Below are positions 1 through 17,095 of a stretch of 64,000 nucleotides of DNA, one piece after another. The position numbers and the translations under genes were made by a program. The notes below the pieces were generated by a model. It had not been told where the DNA came from, did not search any database, and saw only the letters and a list, made by a program, of their open reading frames with translations. This DNA is from Thermaerobacter sp. PB12/4term (GTDB lineage: Bacteria > Bacillota > Sulfobacillia > Thermaerobacterales > Thermaerobacteraceae): NCBI RefSeq assembly GCF_003403315.2, contig NZ_CP048407.1, positions 2,728,001 through 2,792,000 on the forward strand. The letters are read 5' to 3'. Each line of letters begins with the position of its first letter. Position 1 is the stretch's first letter.

Positions 1-6
1 CTCGGC

Positions 7-315
7 TCAGAGCTTGATCTCGATGTCGACCCCGGCAGGCAGGTCGACCCGCCGCAGCGCATCGATGGTCTTGGGCGTCGGGTCGATGATGTCGATCAGG
101 CGCTTGTGGGTGCGCATCTCGAACTGCTCGCGGTGGTCCTTCTCGCCGTTGGGTGCCGTCAGGACCGTGAACACGCTGCGTTCCGTGGGCAGCGGTACGG
201 GCCCGGAGATCTTGGCCCCCGTGCGCCGCGCGGTCTCCACGATCTTGTCGGCCGACTGGTCGAGCACGCCGTGGTCGAACGCCCGCAGCTTGATCCGGAT
301 CTTTTGCCGGGCCAT
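7..315 (-). CDS. rpsJ: 30S ribosomal protein S10
   Basis: Small-subunit protein S10, which also acts as the transcription antitermination factor NusE. The 102-residue product has the family length and reads [13 protein letters not shown] at the N-terminus and DIEIKL at the C-terminus. The ATG at 315 was chosen because an AAGGGGGG ribosome site lies just upstream; an in-frame ATG ten codons earlier would add an unrelated leader. It follows tuf by 36 bp, the usual end of the str operon and start of the S10 operon. The next S10-operon genes would lie beyond the left edge. Confidence 0.97.
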   Translation of the reverse strand: MARQKIRIKLRAFDHGVLDQSADKIVETARRTGAKISGPVPLPTERSVFTVLTAPNGEKDHREQFEMRTHKRLIDIIDPTPKTIDALRRVDLPAGVDIEIKL

Positions 316-351
316 CGGTGGTCCCCCCTTGCGCTCTCGTCCCAACCGGAC

Positions 352-1539
<1,188 letters not shown>

Positions 1540-1676
1540 GGGGTGATCGCCTCCTTGCATCCTGTTCTGCTGCCGCTCGGCCGGTTCTGGCGCCCTTCGG
1601 CCGCCGGGCTACCGGGGTCAAGTTCGCCCAGCCGCCGCCGGTTGCGCCCGCCACCGCCGCCGGTCCGCGCCGGCCG

Positions 1677-3773
1677 CTAGCGGGCCGCCCGGGCCCGGTC
1701 GCCCCGAGCCTCGATGATCTGGTCGGCAATGTTGCGCGGCACCTGCTCGTAATGGCTGAACTGCATGGTGTAGGTGCCGCGCCCCTGGGTCTTGGACCGC
1801 AGGTCCGTGGCGTAGCCGAACATCTCCGCCAGCGGCACCAGGGCCCGGATCACCTGGAGCCCGCCGGCGTCGGGCTCCATGCCCTCGACCCGGCCGCGGC
1901 GGGCGTTGATGTCGCCGATGACGTCGCCCATGTACTGCTCGGGCACCACCACTTCGACCTTCATGATGGGCTCCAGCAGCACCGGGCCCGCCTGCTGGGC
2001 CGCGTTGCGCAGGCCCATGGAGCCCGCGATCTTGAAGGCCATCTCCGAGGAGTCCACCTCGTGGTACGAGCCGTCCACCAGGGTGACCCGCACGTCCAGC
2101 ATGGGATAGCCGGCCAGGATGCCGTTCTCCAGCGCCTCCCGGACGCCGGCTTCCACCGCCGGGATGTACTCCTTGGGCACCACGCCACCGACGATCTTGT
2201 TGACGAACTCGAACCCGGAGCCGGGCTCCATGGGCTCGATCTCCAGCACCACGTGGCCGTACTGGCCGCGGCCGCCGGTCTGCCGGATGTACTTGCCCTC
2301 GGCCCGCGCCGGCCGGGTGATGGTCTCCTTGTAAGCCACCTGGGGCTTGCCCACGTTGGCCTGCACCTTGAACTCCCGCATCAGGCGGTCGACGATGATC
2401 TCCAGGTGCAGCTCGCCCATGCCGGAGATGATGGTCTGGCCCGTTTCCTCGTCGGTGTGGACCCGGAAGGTCGGGTCCTCCTCCGCCAGCTTGTTGAGCG
2501 ACTCGCCCAGCTTGTCCTGATCGGCCTGGGTCTTGGGCTCGATGGCCACCGAGATCACCGGCTCGGGGAACTCCATGGACTCCAGCACGATGGGCGCGTT
2601 GGGGTCGCACAGGGTCTCGCCGGTGATGGTGTCCTTGAGGCCGACGGCGGCGGCGATGTCGCCGGTCCAGACCTCATCGACCTCTTCCCGGTGGTTGGCG
2701 TGCATCCGCACGATGCGGCCGATGCGCTCCTGCCGGCCCTTGTTGCTGTTGTACACGTAGCTGCCGGCCTTCAGGTGGCCCGAGTAGACCCGGAAGAAGG
2801 CCAGCTTGCCCACGTAGGGGTCGGTCATGATCTTGAAGACCAGCGCCGAGAAGGGCTCGTCGTCGCTGACCCTGCGCTCGATCTCCTGGCCGGTCTTGGG
2901 ATCGGTGCCGCGCACCGCCGCGATGTCCAGGGGCGAGGGCAGGTAGTCGACCACCGCATCCAGCAGCAGCTGGACGCCCTTGTTCCGGTAAGCGGAGCCG
3001 CACAGCACCGGCACCAGCTGGAGGTTGACCGTGCCCTTGCGCAGGGCGGCGCGGATCTCGTCGGTGGAGATCGGCTCGCCCTCCAGGTACTTCATCATGA
3101 GTTCCTCGTCGACCTCGGCCACGGCCTCCAGCAGCTTCTCCCGGTACTCGGCGGCCTGCTCCTGCATCTCGGCCGGAATCTCCGCCGCCTCGTAGCGGGT
3201 CCCCAGGTCATCGCGGTAGAAGATGGCCTTCATCTCGACCAAGTCGACGATGCCCTGAAAACCGTCCTCGACGCCGATGGGCAGCTGGATGGCCACCGGG
3301 TTGGCGCCCAGCCGCTCCCGCATCTGGTCCAGGACGCGGTAGAAGTTGGCGCCGACCACGTCCATCTTGTTGACGAAGGCGATGCGGGGCACCCGGTACT
3401 TGTTGGCCTGGCGCCACACCGTCTCCGACTGGGGCTCCACGCCGCCGCGGGCGGCGAAGATGGCGATCACGCCGTCCAGAACGCGCAGGGAGCGCTCCAC
3501 CTCGACGGTAAAGTCCACGTGGCCGGGCGTATCAATGATGTTGATCCGGTGATCCCGCCAGAAGCAGGTGGTGGCGGCGGAGGTGATGGTGATGCCGCGC
3601 TCCTGCTCCTGCACCATCCAGTCCATGGTGGCGGCGCCTTCGTGGACCTCGCCCATCCGGTGCACGCGCCCCGTGTAGTAGAGGATGCGTTCCGTGGTCG
3701 TGGTCTTGCCCGCGTCGATGTGGGCGGCGATCCCGATGTTGCGCGTGCGCTCCAGGGGATACTCCCGGGGCAT
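1677..3773 (-). CDS. fusA: elongation factor G
   Basis: Translocation GTPase of 698 residues, normal family length. The G domain shows [19 protein letters not shown] at the start, [17 protein letters not shown] near residue 81 and NKMD near 136. The C-terminus keeps the domain IV and V signatures, including [15 protein letters not shown] and [13 protein letters not shown]. The ATG at 3773 follows a GAAGGAGGGA ribosome site. It is the third gene from the 3' end of the str operon, 66 bp after rpsG and 137 bp before tuf. The gap to tuf is G+C-rich low-complexity DNA with no gene. Confidence 0.98.
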   Translation of the reverse strand: MPREYPLERTRNIGIAAHIDAGKTTTTERILYYTGRVHRMGEVHEGAATMDWMVQEQERGITITSAATTCFWRDHRINIIDTPGHVDFTVEVERSLRVLDGVIAIFAARGGVEPQSETVWRQANKYRVPRIAFVNKMDVVGANFYRVLDQMRERLGANPVAIQLPIGVEDGFQGIVDLVEMKAIFYRDDLGTRYEAAEIPAEMQEQAAEYREKLLEAVAEVDEELMMKYLEGEPISTDEIRAALRKGTVNLQLVPVLCGSAYRNKGVQLLLDAVVDYLPSPLDIAAVRGTDPKTGQEIERRVSDDEPFSALVFKIMTDPYVGKLAFFRVYSGHLKAGSYVYNSNKGRQERIGRIVRMHANHREEVDEVWTGDIAAAVGLKDTITGETLCDPNAPIVLESMEFPEPVISVAIEPKTQADQDKLGESLNKLAEEDPTFRVHTDEETGQTIISGMGELHLEIIVDRLMREFKVQANVGKPQVAYKETITRPARAEGKYIRQTGGRGQYGHVVLEIEPMEPGSGFEFVNKIVGGVVPKEYIPAVEAGVREALENGILAGYPMLDVRVTLVDGSYHEVDSSEMAFKIAGSMGLRNAAQQAGPVLLEPIMKVEVVVPEQYMGDVIGDINARRGRVEGMEPDAGGLQVIRALVPLAEMFGYATDLRSKTQGRGTYTMQFSHYEQVPRNIADQIIEARGDRARAAR

Positions 3774-3839
3774 GTCGTCCCTCCTTCCTCCGCCGCGCCC
3801 GGCCGCCGGCGCGGGCCGGCGGCCCGCCCGCCAGCCTGC

Positions 3840-4310
3840 TTACCAGCGGTAATGGGCAAAGGCGCGGTTGGCTTCCGCCATGCGATGGACCTCTTCCTTG
3901 CGGCGCACGGCGCCACCGGTATTGTTGGCGGCGTCGATCAGTTCATTGGCCAGACGCTCCACCATGGTCCGCTCGTTGCGCTGGCGGGCGTATTCCACCA
4001 GCCACCGGAGCGCCAGGGACAGGCGGCGCTCCGGCCGCACCTCCAGGGGCACCTGGTAGGTGGCACCACCCACGCGCCGGGGGCGGACCTCCAGCGCCGG
4101 CATGGTGTTGCGCACCGCCTGCTCGAAAACCTCGAGGGGATCCCGGCCGGTCTTGGCGGCGACGCGCTCGAAGGCCTGGTAGACGATGCGCTGGGCCAGG
4201 CTCTTCTTCCCGTCCCACATCACCTTGTTGATGAGCCGGGCCACCCGCTCGCTGCCGTAGACGGGATCCGGCTCCACCGGGCGCCGTGGCACCCTGCCTC
4301 GCCTGGGCAT
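3840..4310 (-). CDS. rpsG: 30S ribosomal protein S7
   Basis: Primary 16S rRNA-binding protein of the 30S head. The 156-residue product begins [20 protein letters not shown] and ends FAHYRW, both typical of bacterial S7. The ATG at 4310 was chosen over an upstream in-frame ATG because GGAGGGAGGAAGGGC precedes it directly and the extra residues are unlike S7. A 239-bp spacer separates it from rpsL, longer than usual in a str operon. The spacer holds a 6-bp stem (ACGCCC/GGGCGT) next to an A run, but on the minus strand the T run precedes the stem, so it is not a terminator for this operon. Confidence 0.97.
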   Translation of the reverse strand: MPRRGRVPRRPVEPDPVYGSERVARLINKVMWDGKKSLAQRIVYQAFERVAAKTGRDPLEVFEQAVRNTMPALEVRPRRVGGATYQVPLEVRPERRLSLALRWLVEYARQRNERTMVERLANELIDAANNTGGAVRRKEEVHRMAEANRAFAHYRW

Positions 4311-4549
4311 GCCCTTCCTCCCTCCATACCGTCCTGCTGGCCGGCTGCCGCCGGCCGGGCCTGGGCACCAGGGCCAGCCCGGCCCCTGACACGCCACGAC
4401 GCCCGCTCCGGGCGTAAAAAATTCCTCGCCAGCTCCTGGGACGAACCCGCCCCGCGCCTGCAGGGCCACCGGCGGCGAGGATGCGCCCGGCAGCGGGCGC
4501 CCGCAGGGGCCGCCCGCCGGCCGCGAGCCCGTGATTCAGCCGACAGCCG

Positions 4550-4924
4550 TCAGGACTTGGGCCGCTTGGCCCCGTACTTGGACCGCCCCTGGCGGCGCTT
4601 CTCGACCCCGGCAGCATCCAGCGCGCCCCGGATGATCTGATAGCGCACGCCCGGCAGGTCCTTCACGCGACCGCCGTGGACCAGCACCACCGAATGCTCC
4701 TGGAGGTTGTGGCCCTCACCGGGGATGTAGGCCGTCACCTCGACGCCGTTGGTCAGGCGCACCCGGGCGATCTTCCGCAGGGCGGAATTGGGTTTCTTGG
4801 GCGTCGTGGTGCGCACCTGCAGGCACACGCCGCGCTTCTGGGGATTGCCCCGCAGCGCCGGCGCACCCGTCCGGCGGGTCACCCGCTCGCGCCCCTTGCG
4901 CACCAGCTGGTTGATCGTCGGCAT
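4550..4924 (-). CDS. rpsL: 30S ribosomal protein S12
   Basis: Decoding-centre protein of 124 residues, starting [13 protein letters not shown]. The two lysines linked in the family to streptomycin response are wild type: Lys43 in [11 protein letters not shown] and Lys88 in [11 protein letters not shown]. The conserved [10 protein letters not shown] segment lies at 69-78. The ATG at 4924 follows GGAAGGAGGTGACGC. The gene lies 46 bp after the L7Ae-like gene and opens the classical rpsL-rpsG-fusA-tuf order. Confidence 0.98.
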   Translation of the reverse strand: MPTINQLVRKGRERVTRRTGAPALRGNPQKRGVCLQVRTTTPKKPNSALRKIARVRLTNGVEVTAYIPGEGHNLQEHSVVLVHGGRVKDLPGVRYQIIRGALDAAGVEKRRQGRSKYGAKRPKS

Positions 4925-4970
4925 CGAGCGTCACCTCCTTCCCGTCCCGGGCCAGGGGGCCGCCACCGCC

Positions 4971-5222
4971 TCATTCTTCGAGAATGGCGGCGGAGGCGGC
5001 CCCGACCTTGATCCGGCAAGCGCTTCCCAGTTCGCGCATGGTGTCGACGTATTCCACCGCGATGCCGCGCGCCTGGCAGGCCTGCACCAGGTCGCGCACC
5101 ACGTGGGCTTCCGCGTCGCGGGCCACGTAAACCTGCAACGCCTCGCCCTTCAGGACCGCCTTCAGGGTCTGCTTGGTACCGACGGTGCGGCGCCGGGCCG
5201 CCCGCAGGCGATCCAGGGACAT
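4971..5222 (-). CDS. L7Ae-family ribosomal protein (YbxF/L7Ae-like)
   Basis: Small 83-residue protein of the L7Ae/L30e family, which binds kink-turn RNA. Family members (YbxF in Bacillus) sit between rpoC and rpsL, as here. The central part, with YVARDAEAHVVRDLVQACQ and VEYVDTMRELGSACRIKVGAASAAIL, matches the L7Ae fold with its RELG-x-ACRI signature. The ATG at 5222 is preceded by GAAGGAGGGCC. It is the first gene after the promoter at 5296-5325, so it leads the str operon transcript. The ribosomal role in Firmicutes is not firmly settled; the family assignment is secure. Confidence 0.88.
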   Translation of the reverse strand: MSLDRLRAARRRTVGTKQTLKAVLKGEALQVYVARDAEAHVVRDLVQACQARGIAVEYVDTMRELGSACRIKVGAASAAILEE

Positions 5223-5295
5223 CCCTCACTGGCCCTCCTTCGTGCGACCGGCCTCCCGCCGCCCCCGATTCATCAGGCCAAAACACACTAGGTAA

Positions 5296-5325
5296 GTGTA
5301 GCACCGGCCCTTTTTCAGTGTCAAC
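5296..5325 (-). promoter_or_regulatory. Sigma-A promoter of the str operon
   Basis: The minus strand reads TTGACA (5320-5325), an 18-bp spacer and TACACT (5296-5301). The predicted start is about 70 bp upstream of the L7Ae-like gene. This separates str transcription from rpoBC. Confidence 0.8.
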
Positions 5326-5385
5326 GCGAGCCGCCTCGCCGTCGGACCGCCTGGCGGGGCGGCGGGGTGGCGCCTCAGGGACGCA

Positions 5386-5456
5386 CCGCCCGCCTCAGGG
5401 CGGGCCGGCCCGCTTCACGGCCGCAGTACCCGACTCAGGGCGGGCCTGCCCGCCCC
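5386..5456 (-). terminator. GC-rich hairpin repeats after rpoC, possible terminator
   Basis: Two perfect short stems lie here: GCCCGCC-tcag-GGCGGGC (5388-5405) and GGGCGGGC-ct-GCCCGCCC (5438-5455). They share the direct repeat CTCAGGGCGGGCC. They follow the rpoC stop and precede the str promoter, so a transcription stop is plausible. No T tract follows, so intrinsic termination is unproven. Confidence 0.4.
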
Positions 5457-5473
5457 ACGACCGGCCCGCCGGG

Positions 5474-9256
<3,783 letters not shown>

Positions 9257-9259
9257 GCC

Positions 9260-12973
<3,714 letters not shown>

Positions 12974-13371
12974 GCCTTCACACCCCTTCGGCAGAGGATC
13001 CGCCATCGTTGCGCCCTTCCGCCCCTGCCACCCGGCACGGCAGGGCCAGCCGCTCTCCGGCGGCCCGGAGCGGCGCCGCCGGTTCGACCACCACCCGGCC
13101 CCGGCAACGCCCGGGCCGGTCCCTTCCCTGCGGTCACCTCCGGTTCATACCCTTTAAACAGGCGGCCCATCCCCAGAGGGATCAAGGCGGCAAGCAATTC
13201 GCCACAAGCATGGAGTCCACTTGCAGGAACTATGCGTCCCGGTGCCGAACCACCAGGCAAAGGATGGCGGCACCATGGTCGTGCGGGCTCCGGGAACCGT
13301 CCCGGGGTCGGTGGGTCTTTTGTGCATGGTCACCTGCCACTGACGGAAACCAATAACAGTGGCAAGGTATA
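12974..13371 (-). other. Long 5' leader of rpoBC
   Basis: About 390 nt lie between the predicted start site near 13365 and the rpoB start codon. I recognise no riboswitch, tRNA-like element or conserved small gene. Bacillus has a methyltransferase gene between rplL and rpoB; it is absent here. Confidence 0.5.
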
Positions 13372-13400
13372 ATGCTAGCGCAAGGCCATACCCCTGTCAA
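13372..13400 (-). promoter_or_regulatory. Sigma-A promoter of rpoBC
   Basis: The minus strand reads TTGACA (13395-13400), a 17-bp spacer and TAGCAT (13372-13377). It lies between the rplL terminator and rpoB, so the polymerase genes can be transcribed apart from L10-L7/L12. Confidence 0.8.
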
Positions 13401-13524
13401 TGCCGCCAGCCTGTCCCACGGTTTCCCGCAGCAGCAAAAGGGTAAGGCCCATCCGGTTGGGGTGGGCTTCTTTGTTGGCGGCGTGTTGGCGGCACCCCGC
13501 CGGCAGCCTGCGGGCCAGCATGCG

Positions 13525-13576
13525 GGCCTGCAAAGGACAAGGCGCCGGTGCCGCCCCGCAGGACCGCACCGGCGCC
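13525..13576 (-). terminator. Terminator of rplJ-rplL
   Basis: A perfect 11-bp stem (GGCGCCGGTGC, 13541-13551, with its complement at 13566-13576) lies just after rplL. On the minus strand it is followed by TTGTCCTTTG, a weak T-rich tract. The position between rplL and the rpoB promoter supports termination or partial read-through. Confidence 0.65.
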
Positions 13577-13608
13577 GCAGCCCAGCGTCTCGCCGCAGCC
13601 CAGCGTCT
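13573..13608. repeat. 18-bp perfect tandem duplication after rplL
   Basis: CGCCGCAGCCCAGCGTCT occurs twice head to tail (13573-13590 and 13591-13608). It lies between the rplL stop codon and the terminator stem, overlapping both by a few bases. It looks like slippage and I assign it no function. Confidence 0.9.
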
Positions 13609-13991
13609 TACTGGATCTCCACCGTGGCGCCCACTTCGGCCAGCTTGGCCTTGATCTGCTCCGCCTCTTCCTTGGAGGCGCCCTCCTTGATCGGCTTGGG
13701 CGCGTTGTCCACCAGGTCCTTGGCTTCCTTCAGGCCGAGACCCGTCAGCTCGCGCACGACCTTGATGACCTGGATCTTGTTGGCGCCCACGTCCTTGAGG
13801 ATGACGTTGAACTCCGTCTTCTCCTCCTCGGCCGCCGGAGCCGCGGCGCCCGCCGCGGCCGCGGGCGCGGCCACCGCCACCGGAGCCGCCGCGGAGACGC
13901 CGAACTCCTCCTCGAACTTCTTGACCAGCTCCGCCAGCTCCAGGACGGTCATACCCTTCACGATGTCCAGCACTTCCTGCACCTTGGACAC
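13608..13991 (-). CDS. rplL: 50S ribosomal protein L7/L12
   Basis: Stalk protein of 127 residues that recruits translation GTPases. The N-terminal dimerisation helix ([21 protein letters not shown]) leads through an Ala/Pro-rich hinge to the C-terminal domain ([32 protein letters not shown]). The GTG at 13991 was chosen because AGGAGGG lies six bases upstream; an ATG eight codons earlier would overlap that site. It follows rplJ by 78 bp and ends at a GC hairpin. Confidence 0.96.
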   Translation of the reverse strand: MSKVQEVLDIVKGMTVLELAELVKKFEEEFGVSAAAPVAVAAPAAAAGAAAPAAEEEKTEFNVILKDVGANKIQVIKVVRELTGLGLKEAKDLVDNAPKPIKEGASKEEAEQIKAKLAEVGATVEIQ

Positions 13992-14069
13992 CGCAATCCC
14001 TCCTCGTGGGGTCATGTTGGGGTGGCCGGAATTCCGTCCGGCTACCGGTCTTGAGCGGGGCGCGGCGGC

Positions 14070-14597
14070 TCAGGCCTGCGCCTCCCGCTGGCGCCGCAGC
14101 GCGTCGACGGCGTAGACGAAGGACCGCAGAGTGGCCGCCAGGACGCCGGCCAGGCCGTACAGGGGCGCCTGCATGCCGCCCATGACCTTGGCCAGCAACT
14201 CCTCCCGGGAGGGCAGGTCGGCCAGCTGCTGGACCTCCTTGACACCGATGATCCGGCCGTCCAGGAGGCCGCCCTTGATCTGCAGCTGGTTGTACTCCCG
14301 GGCAAAGCGCGAAAGCTCCTTGGCCGCCACCACCGGATCGTCGAAGCCGAAGGCCAGGGCCGTGGGCCCCTCCAGCAAGGGATCCAGGCCCTCGATGCCT
14401 GCCTTCTCCGCCGCCCGGCGGATCAGGGTGTTCTTGATGACCCGGTACTCCACGCCCTGGGCGCGCAGGCGCCGGCGCAGCTCCGTGGTCGCGGCCACGT
14501 TCAGCCCGCGGAAATCCGTAAGGATCACGCCCTGGGCACGCTGCAACTTGCCTGCCAGGTCTTCCACCAGCGCTTCCTTCTGGGCCCTGTTGAGCAA
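14070..14597 (-). CDS. rplJ: 50S ribosomal protein L10
   Basis: Stalk base protein that anchors L7/L12 dimers, 175 residues from a TTG start at 14597. The start codon is preceded by GAAGGGGGTGACACC. The family signatures LNRAQKEALVEDLAGKL, ILTDFRGLNV, YRVIKNTLIRRA and GPTALAFG follow. An in-frame ATG 28 codons upstream is rejected because that stretch would encode the leader hairpin at 14638-14667. Expression is likely controlled through the L10 leader at 14856-14919, to which the L10-L12 complex binds in other bacteria. Confidence 0.95.
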   Translation of the reverse strand: MLNRAQKEALVEDLAGKLQRAQGVILTDFRGLNVAATTELRRRLRAQGVEYRVIKNTLIRRAAEKAGIEGLDPLLEGPTALAFGFDDPVVAAKELSRFAREYNQLQIKGGLLDGRIIGVKEVQQLADLPSREELLAKVMGGMQAPLYGLAGVLAATLRSFVYAVDALRRQREAQA

Positions 14598-14637
14598 GGT
14601 GTCACCCCCTTCCGGGCCGGACCGCCCGGTGCCGGGG

Positions 14638-14667
14638 AACAAGAAACCCCGGCGGCTCCCGCCGGGG
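14638..14667 (-). terminator. Leader hairpin with T tract before rplJ (attenuator candidate)
   Basis: A perfect 9-bp stem CCCCGGCGG-gag-CCGCCGGGG (14647-14667) is followed on the minus strand by TTTCTTGTT. It lies between the L10 leader and the rplJ start, the position of the attenuator known in Bacillus L10 leaders. It would stop transcripts before rplJ when L10 is in excess; that mechanism is inferred. Confidence 0.7.
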
Positions 14668-14855
14668 TACGGTTGCAGCACTGGTTCGAGTCAGGACCGG
14701 GCGGGTCGAACCCGTCCCCGCGGTACGAGGCCGCGGCCACCGGGCACGGCGCCCCGCCGCGGTCGCCCGCCGGCCGCACGGCCGGCAGCAGGCATGACCG
14801 GAAGTGACCGGGGCGCCTCCATCGTCCGATGGGGCCTGTCCTGACCGGCTGTCAC

Positions 14856-14919
14856 CGTTACCTCGGCAGGCGGGCCCGGACGGCCCTTTAAGCACAAGCA
14901 CCTGCTGTCTCCGGTAACG
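14856..14919 (-). ncRNA. L10 leader RNA (autoregulatory)
   Basis: On the minus strand, CGTTACC and GGTAACG close a stem around AGACAGCAGG (14901-14910) and CCTGCCGAGG (14861-14870). These pair with each other and match the conserved ribosomal L10 leader core as I recall it. The element lies about 260 nt upstream of rplJ and about 45 nt after the rplA terminator. No clear promoter was seen in between, so transcripts may come by read-through from rplKA. Confidence 0.78.
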
Positions 14920-14961
14920 CTTTGCGGCGCACGGGCCTGGCGGCCCGCCCGCCGTGCTCAC

Positions 14962-15012
14962 CGTGAAGAAAAGAAACCAGAACTTCGGCCCCAGAGCAAG
15001 CCCTCGGGCCGA
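14962..15012 (-). terminator. Terminator after rplA
   Basis: Stem TCGGCCC/GGGCCGA (15006-15012 with 14985-14991), extended inside by GAG/CTC, is followed on the minus strand by a T-rich stretch including TTTCTTTTCTT. It starts 7 bp after the rplA stop codon. It divides L11-L1 from L10-L7/L12. Confidence 0.75.
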
Positions 15013-15018
15013 AAGATG

Positions 15019-15720
15019 TCAGGCCACCTGCCCGACGGCCGTCGGGCGGATCCGGATGCCCGGACCCATGGTGGACGACACCGTGACCGAGCGGATGTAC
15101 TGGCCCTTCGCTGCCGCGGGGCGGGCCCGCACCACGGCCTCGATCAGGGCATCCAGGTTCTCCTTGAGCTGCTCGACGGTGAAGGACACCTTGCCGATGG
15201 GGACGTGGACGTTGCCCGCCTTGTCGGTGCGGAACTCCACCTTACCGGCCTTGAACTCCCGCACCGCGTCGGCCACCTCGAAGGTCACGGTCCCCGTCTT
15301 GGGGTTGGGCATCAGCCCGCGCGGGCCCAGGATGCGGCCCAAACGCCCCACCACGCCCATCATGTCGGGGGTGGCGATGGCCACGTCGAAGTCCAGCCAG
15401 CCCTGCTGGATGCGCTCGGCCAGCTCTTCCGCCCCCACCACGTCAGCGCCGGCCGCCTCGGCTGCCTTGGCCGGCTCGCCCTTGGCAAAGACCAGCACCC
15501 GCACGGTCCGGCCGGTACCGTGGGGCAGGGTGACGGTGCCGCGCACCACCTGGTCCGCGTGGCGCGGATCCACGCCCAGGCGCAGGGCCACCTCCACCGT
15601 CTCGTCAAAGCGGGCCGAGGCCAGTTCCTTCACCTTGGCCAGGGCCTCTTCGGGCTCGTAGAGGCGCTGGCGGTCCACCTGGGCTGCCGCACCCCGATAC
15701 CGCTTGCCGTGCTTCGGCAT
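15019..15720 (-). CDS. rplA: 50S ribosomal protein L1
   Basis: Large-subunit stalk protein that binds 23S rRNA and, in many bacteria, its own mRNA. The 233-residue product starts [17 protein letters not shown] and has the family features: [18 protein letters not shown] near residue 47, the central [17 protein letters not shown], and the C-terminal [26 protein letters not shown]. The ATG follows a GGAGGTGGATCTTCC site. It lies 95 bp after rplK and is followed by a good terminator hairpin. Confidence 0.97.
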   Translation of the reverse strand: MPKHGKRYRGAAAQVDRQRLYEPEEALAKVKELASARFDETVEVALRLGVDPRHADQVVRGTVTLPHGTGRTVRVLVFAKGEPAKAAEAAGADVVGAEELAERIQQGWLDFDVAIATPDMMGVVGRLGRILGPRGLMPNPKTGTVTFEVADAVREFKAGKVEFRTDKAGNVHVPIGKVSFTVEQLKENLDALIEAVVRARPAAAKGQYIRSVTVSSTMGPGIRIRPTAVGQVA

Positions 15721-15815
15721 GGAAGATCCACCTCCGTGGTCCGGACGACGGCCTTGCAGCCGTCTCCCACAGGTGATTCATGGAACAGGCCGATCAGGCT
15801 CGGGTTAGGCCCGCG

Positions 15816-16244
15816 TCAGGCTTCGACCACTTCGATGCCCATGCTGCGGGCGGTGCCCTCGATCAGCCGCATGGCGGCTTCCACGTCCGCCGCGTTCAGA
15901 TCGGGCATCTTGAGCTCCGCGATCTCCCGGATCTGCTTCCGGGTGACGCGGCCGACCTTGTTCTTGTTGGGCGTGCCAGACCCCTTTTCGACGCCCGCCG
16001 CCCGGGCCAGCAGGATGGAGGCCGGGGGCGTCTTGGTGATGAAGGTAAAGGACCGGTCCTGGTAGACCGTAATCTCCACGGGGATGATCAAGCCCACCTG
16101 GTCCTTGGTGCGCTCGTTGAACTCCTTGGTGAAGGCCATGATGTTGACGCCATGCTGGCCCAAGGCCGGACCGACCGGCGGCGCCGGTGTGGCCTTGCCG
16201 GCCGGAATCTGCAGCTTGATCTTGCCGATGACCTTCTTGGCCAC
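15816..16244 (-). CDS. rplK: 50S ribosomal protein L11
   Basis: GTPase-centre protein, 142 residues from the GTG at 16244, which follows GGGAGGAGAGGCGAC. The N-terminus [20 protein letters not shown] and the Pro-rich [20 protein letters not shown] are diagnostic. The C-terminal RNA-binding domain ends with [20 protein letters not shown]. An in-frame ATG 31 codons upstream would add Arg/Gly-rich sequence foreign to L11. It stands between nusG (140 bp) and rplA in the standard order. Confidence 0.97.
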   Translation of the reverse strand: MAKKVIGKIKLQIPAGKATPAPPVGPALGQHGVNIMAFTKEFNERTKDQVGLIIPVEITVYQDRSFTFITKTPPASILLARAAGVEKGSGTPNKNKVGRVTRKQIREIAELKMPDLNAADVEAAMRLIEGTARSMGIEVVEA

Positions 16245-16384
16245 GTCGCCTCTCCTCCCGCTCCCGCAGCGTCCCGCCCGCCGGCCGCGGGTCCCGCGGC
16301 CGGCGCCTGCACCAGGGCCCGGCCCACCGAACCGCACGGAAGCCGCCGGCCGGCACCGGGCGGGCGGCCACGGTCACTGCACCA

Positions 16385-17095
16385 TTAAAGCTTCTCGACC
16401 TGGGTGAAGTCCAGCTCCACCGGAGTTTCCCGGCCGAACATGGAGACCAGGACCCGCAGCTTGCCCTTTTGGTGGTCGATGGTCTCCACCTGGCCGATGA
16501 AGCCCTCGAAGGGCCCGTCTGCCACCTTGACGGACTCGCCCACCTCGAACCGGATGAGCGGCCGCGGTTCGTCGACGCCCATCTGCCGGCGGATCTGCTC
16601 AACCTCCGAGGGCAGCAGGGGCGTGGGCTTGCTCCCGGCCCCCACGAAGCCCGTAACCCCCGGCGTGTTGCGCACCACATACCAGGAGTCGTCGGTCATG
16701 ATCATGTCGACCAGCACGTAGCCCGGGAAGACCTTGCGCTGCACGGTACGCCGCTTGCCGTCTTTGACCTCGATGGCCTCCTCGGTGGGAACAAGGACCT
16801 CGAAGATCTTGTCCTGCATGCCCATGGTGCGCACGCGCTTCTCGATGTTCGCCTTGACCTTGTTCTCGTATCCCGAGTAGGTGTGGATCACGTACCATTG
16901 CCGGCGGGGGTCCCTCGGGGTCGCCGGCTGGCCCGGGCTCCCCGGGGCCGTTTCCCGGTCGCCCGCCTCGGGGCCGTCACCCGCGGCGGCCCCTGCCGCT
17001 CCATCGCCGCGGCCTGCCGCGCCAGGCCCGTCCAGCTCCCCGCCGGTCCCCGGTTCGTCGGATAGGAATTCTTCCGCATGCCGCTCTCGCACCAT
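16385..17095 (-). CDS. nusG: Transcription antitermination protein NusG
   Basis: Spt5-family factor that binds RNA polymerase and links it to Rho or the ribosome. The NGN domain begins at QWYVIHTYSGYENKVKANIEK near residue 66 and the KOW domain (GESVKVADGPFEGFIGQVE) is near 185. Unusually, about 65 residues rich in Gly, Ala, Pro, Asp and Glu precede the NGN domain. No ATG, GTG or TTG lies in that stretch after codon 2, so the extension is probably real. The inverted repeat GGGTTCC-tcg-GGAACCC lies directly before the ATG and could mask initiation. A 743-bp spacer separates it from secE. Confidence 0.95.
   Translation of the reverse strand: MVRERHAEEFLSDEPGTGGELDGPGAAGRGDGAAGAAAGDGPEAGDRETAPGSPGQPATPRDPRRQWYVIHTYSGYENKVKANIEKRVRTMGMQDKIFEVLVPTEEAIEVKDGKRRTVQRKVFPGYVLVDMIMTDDSWYVVRNTPGVTGFVGAGSKPTPLLPSEVEQIRRQMGVDEPRPLIRFEVGESVKVADGPFEGFIGQVETIDHQKGKLRVLVSMFGRETPVELDFTQVEKL

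Noticed and set aside
4400-4425. Hairpin with an adjacent A/T run between rpsL and rpsG as a terminator
   Set aside because: On the transcribed minus strand the T run precedes the stem, so it cannot terminate this operon.
1752-4640. A 962-codon plus-strand frame opposite fusA, rpsG and part of rpsL
   Set aside because: Same shadow effect; it has no ribosome site and no family resemblance.
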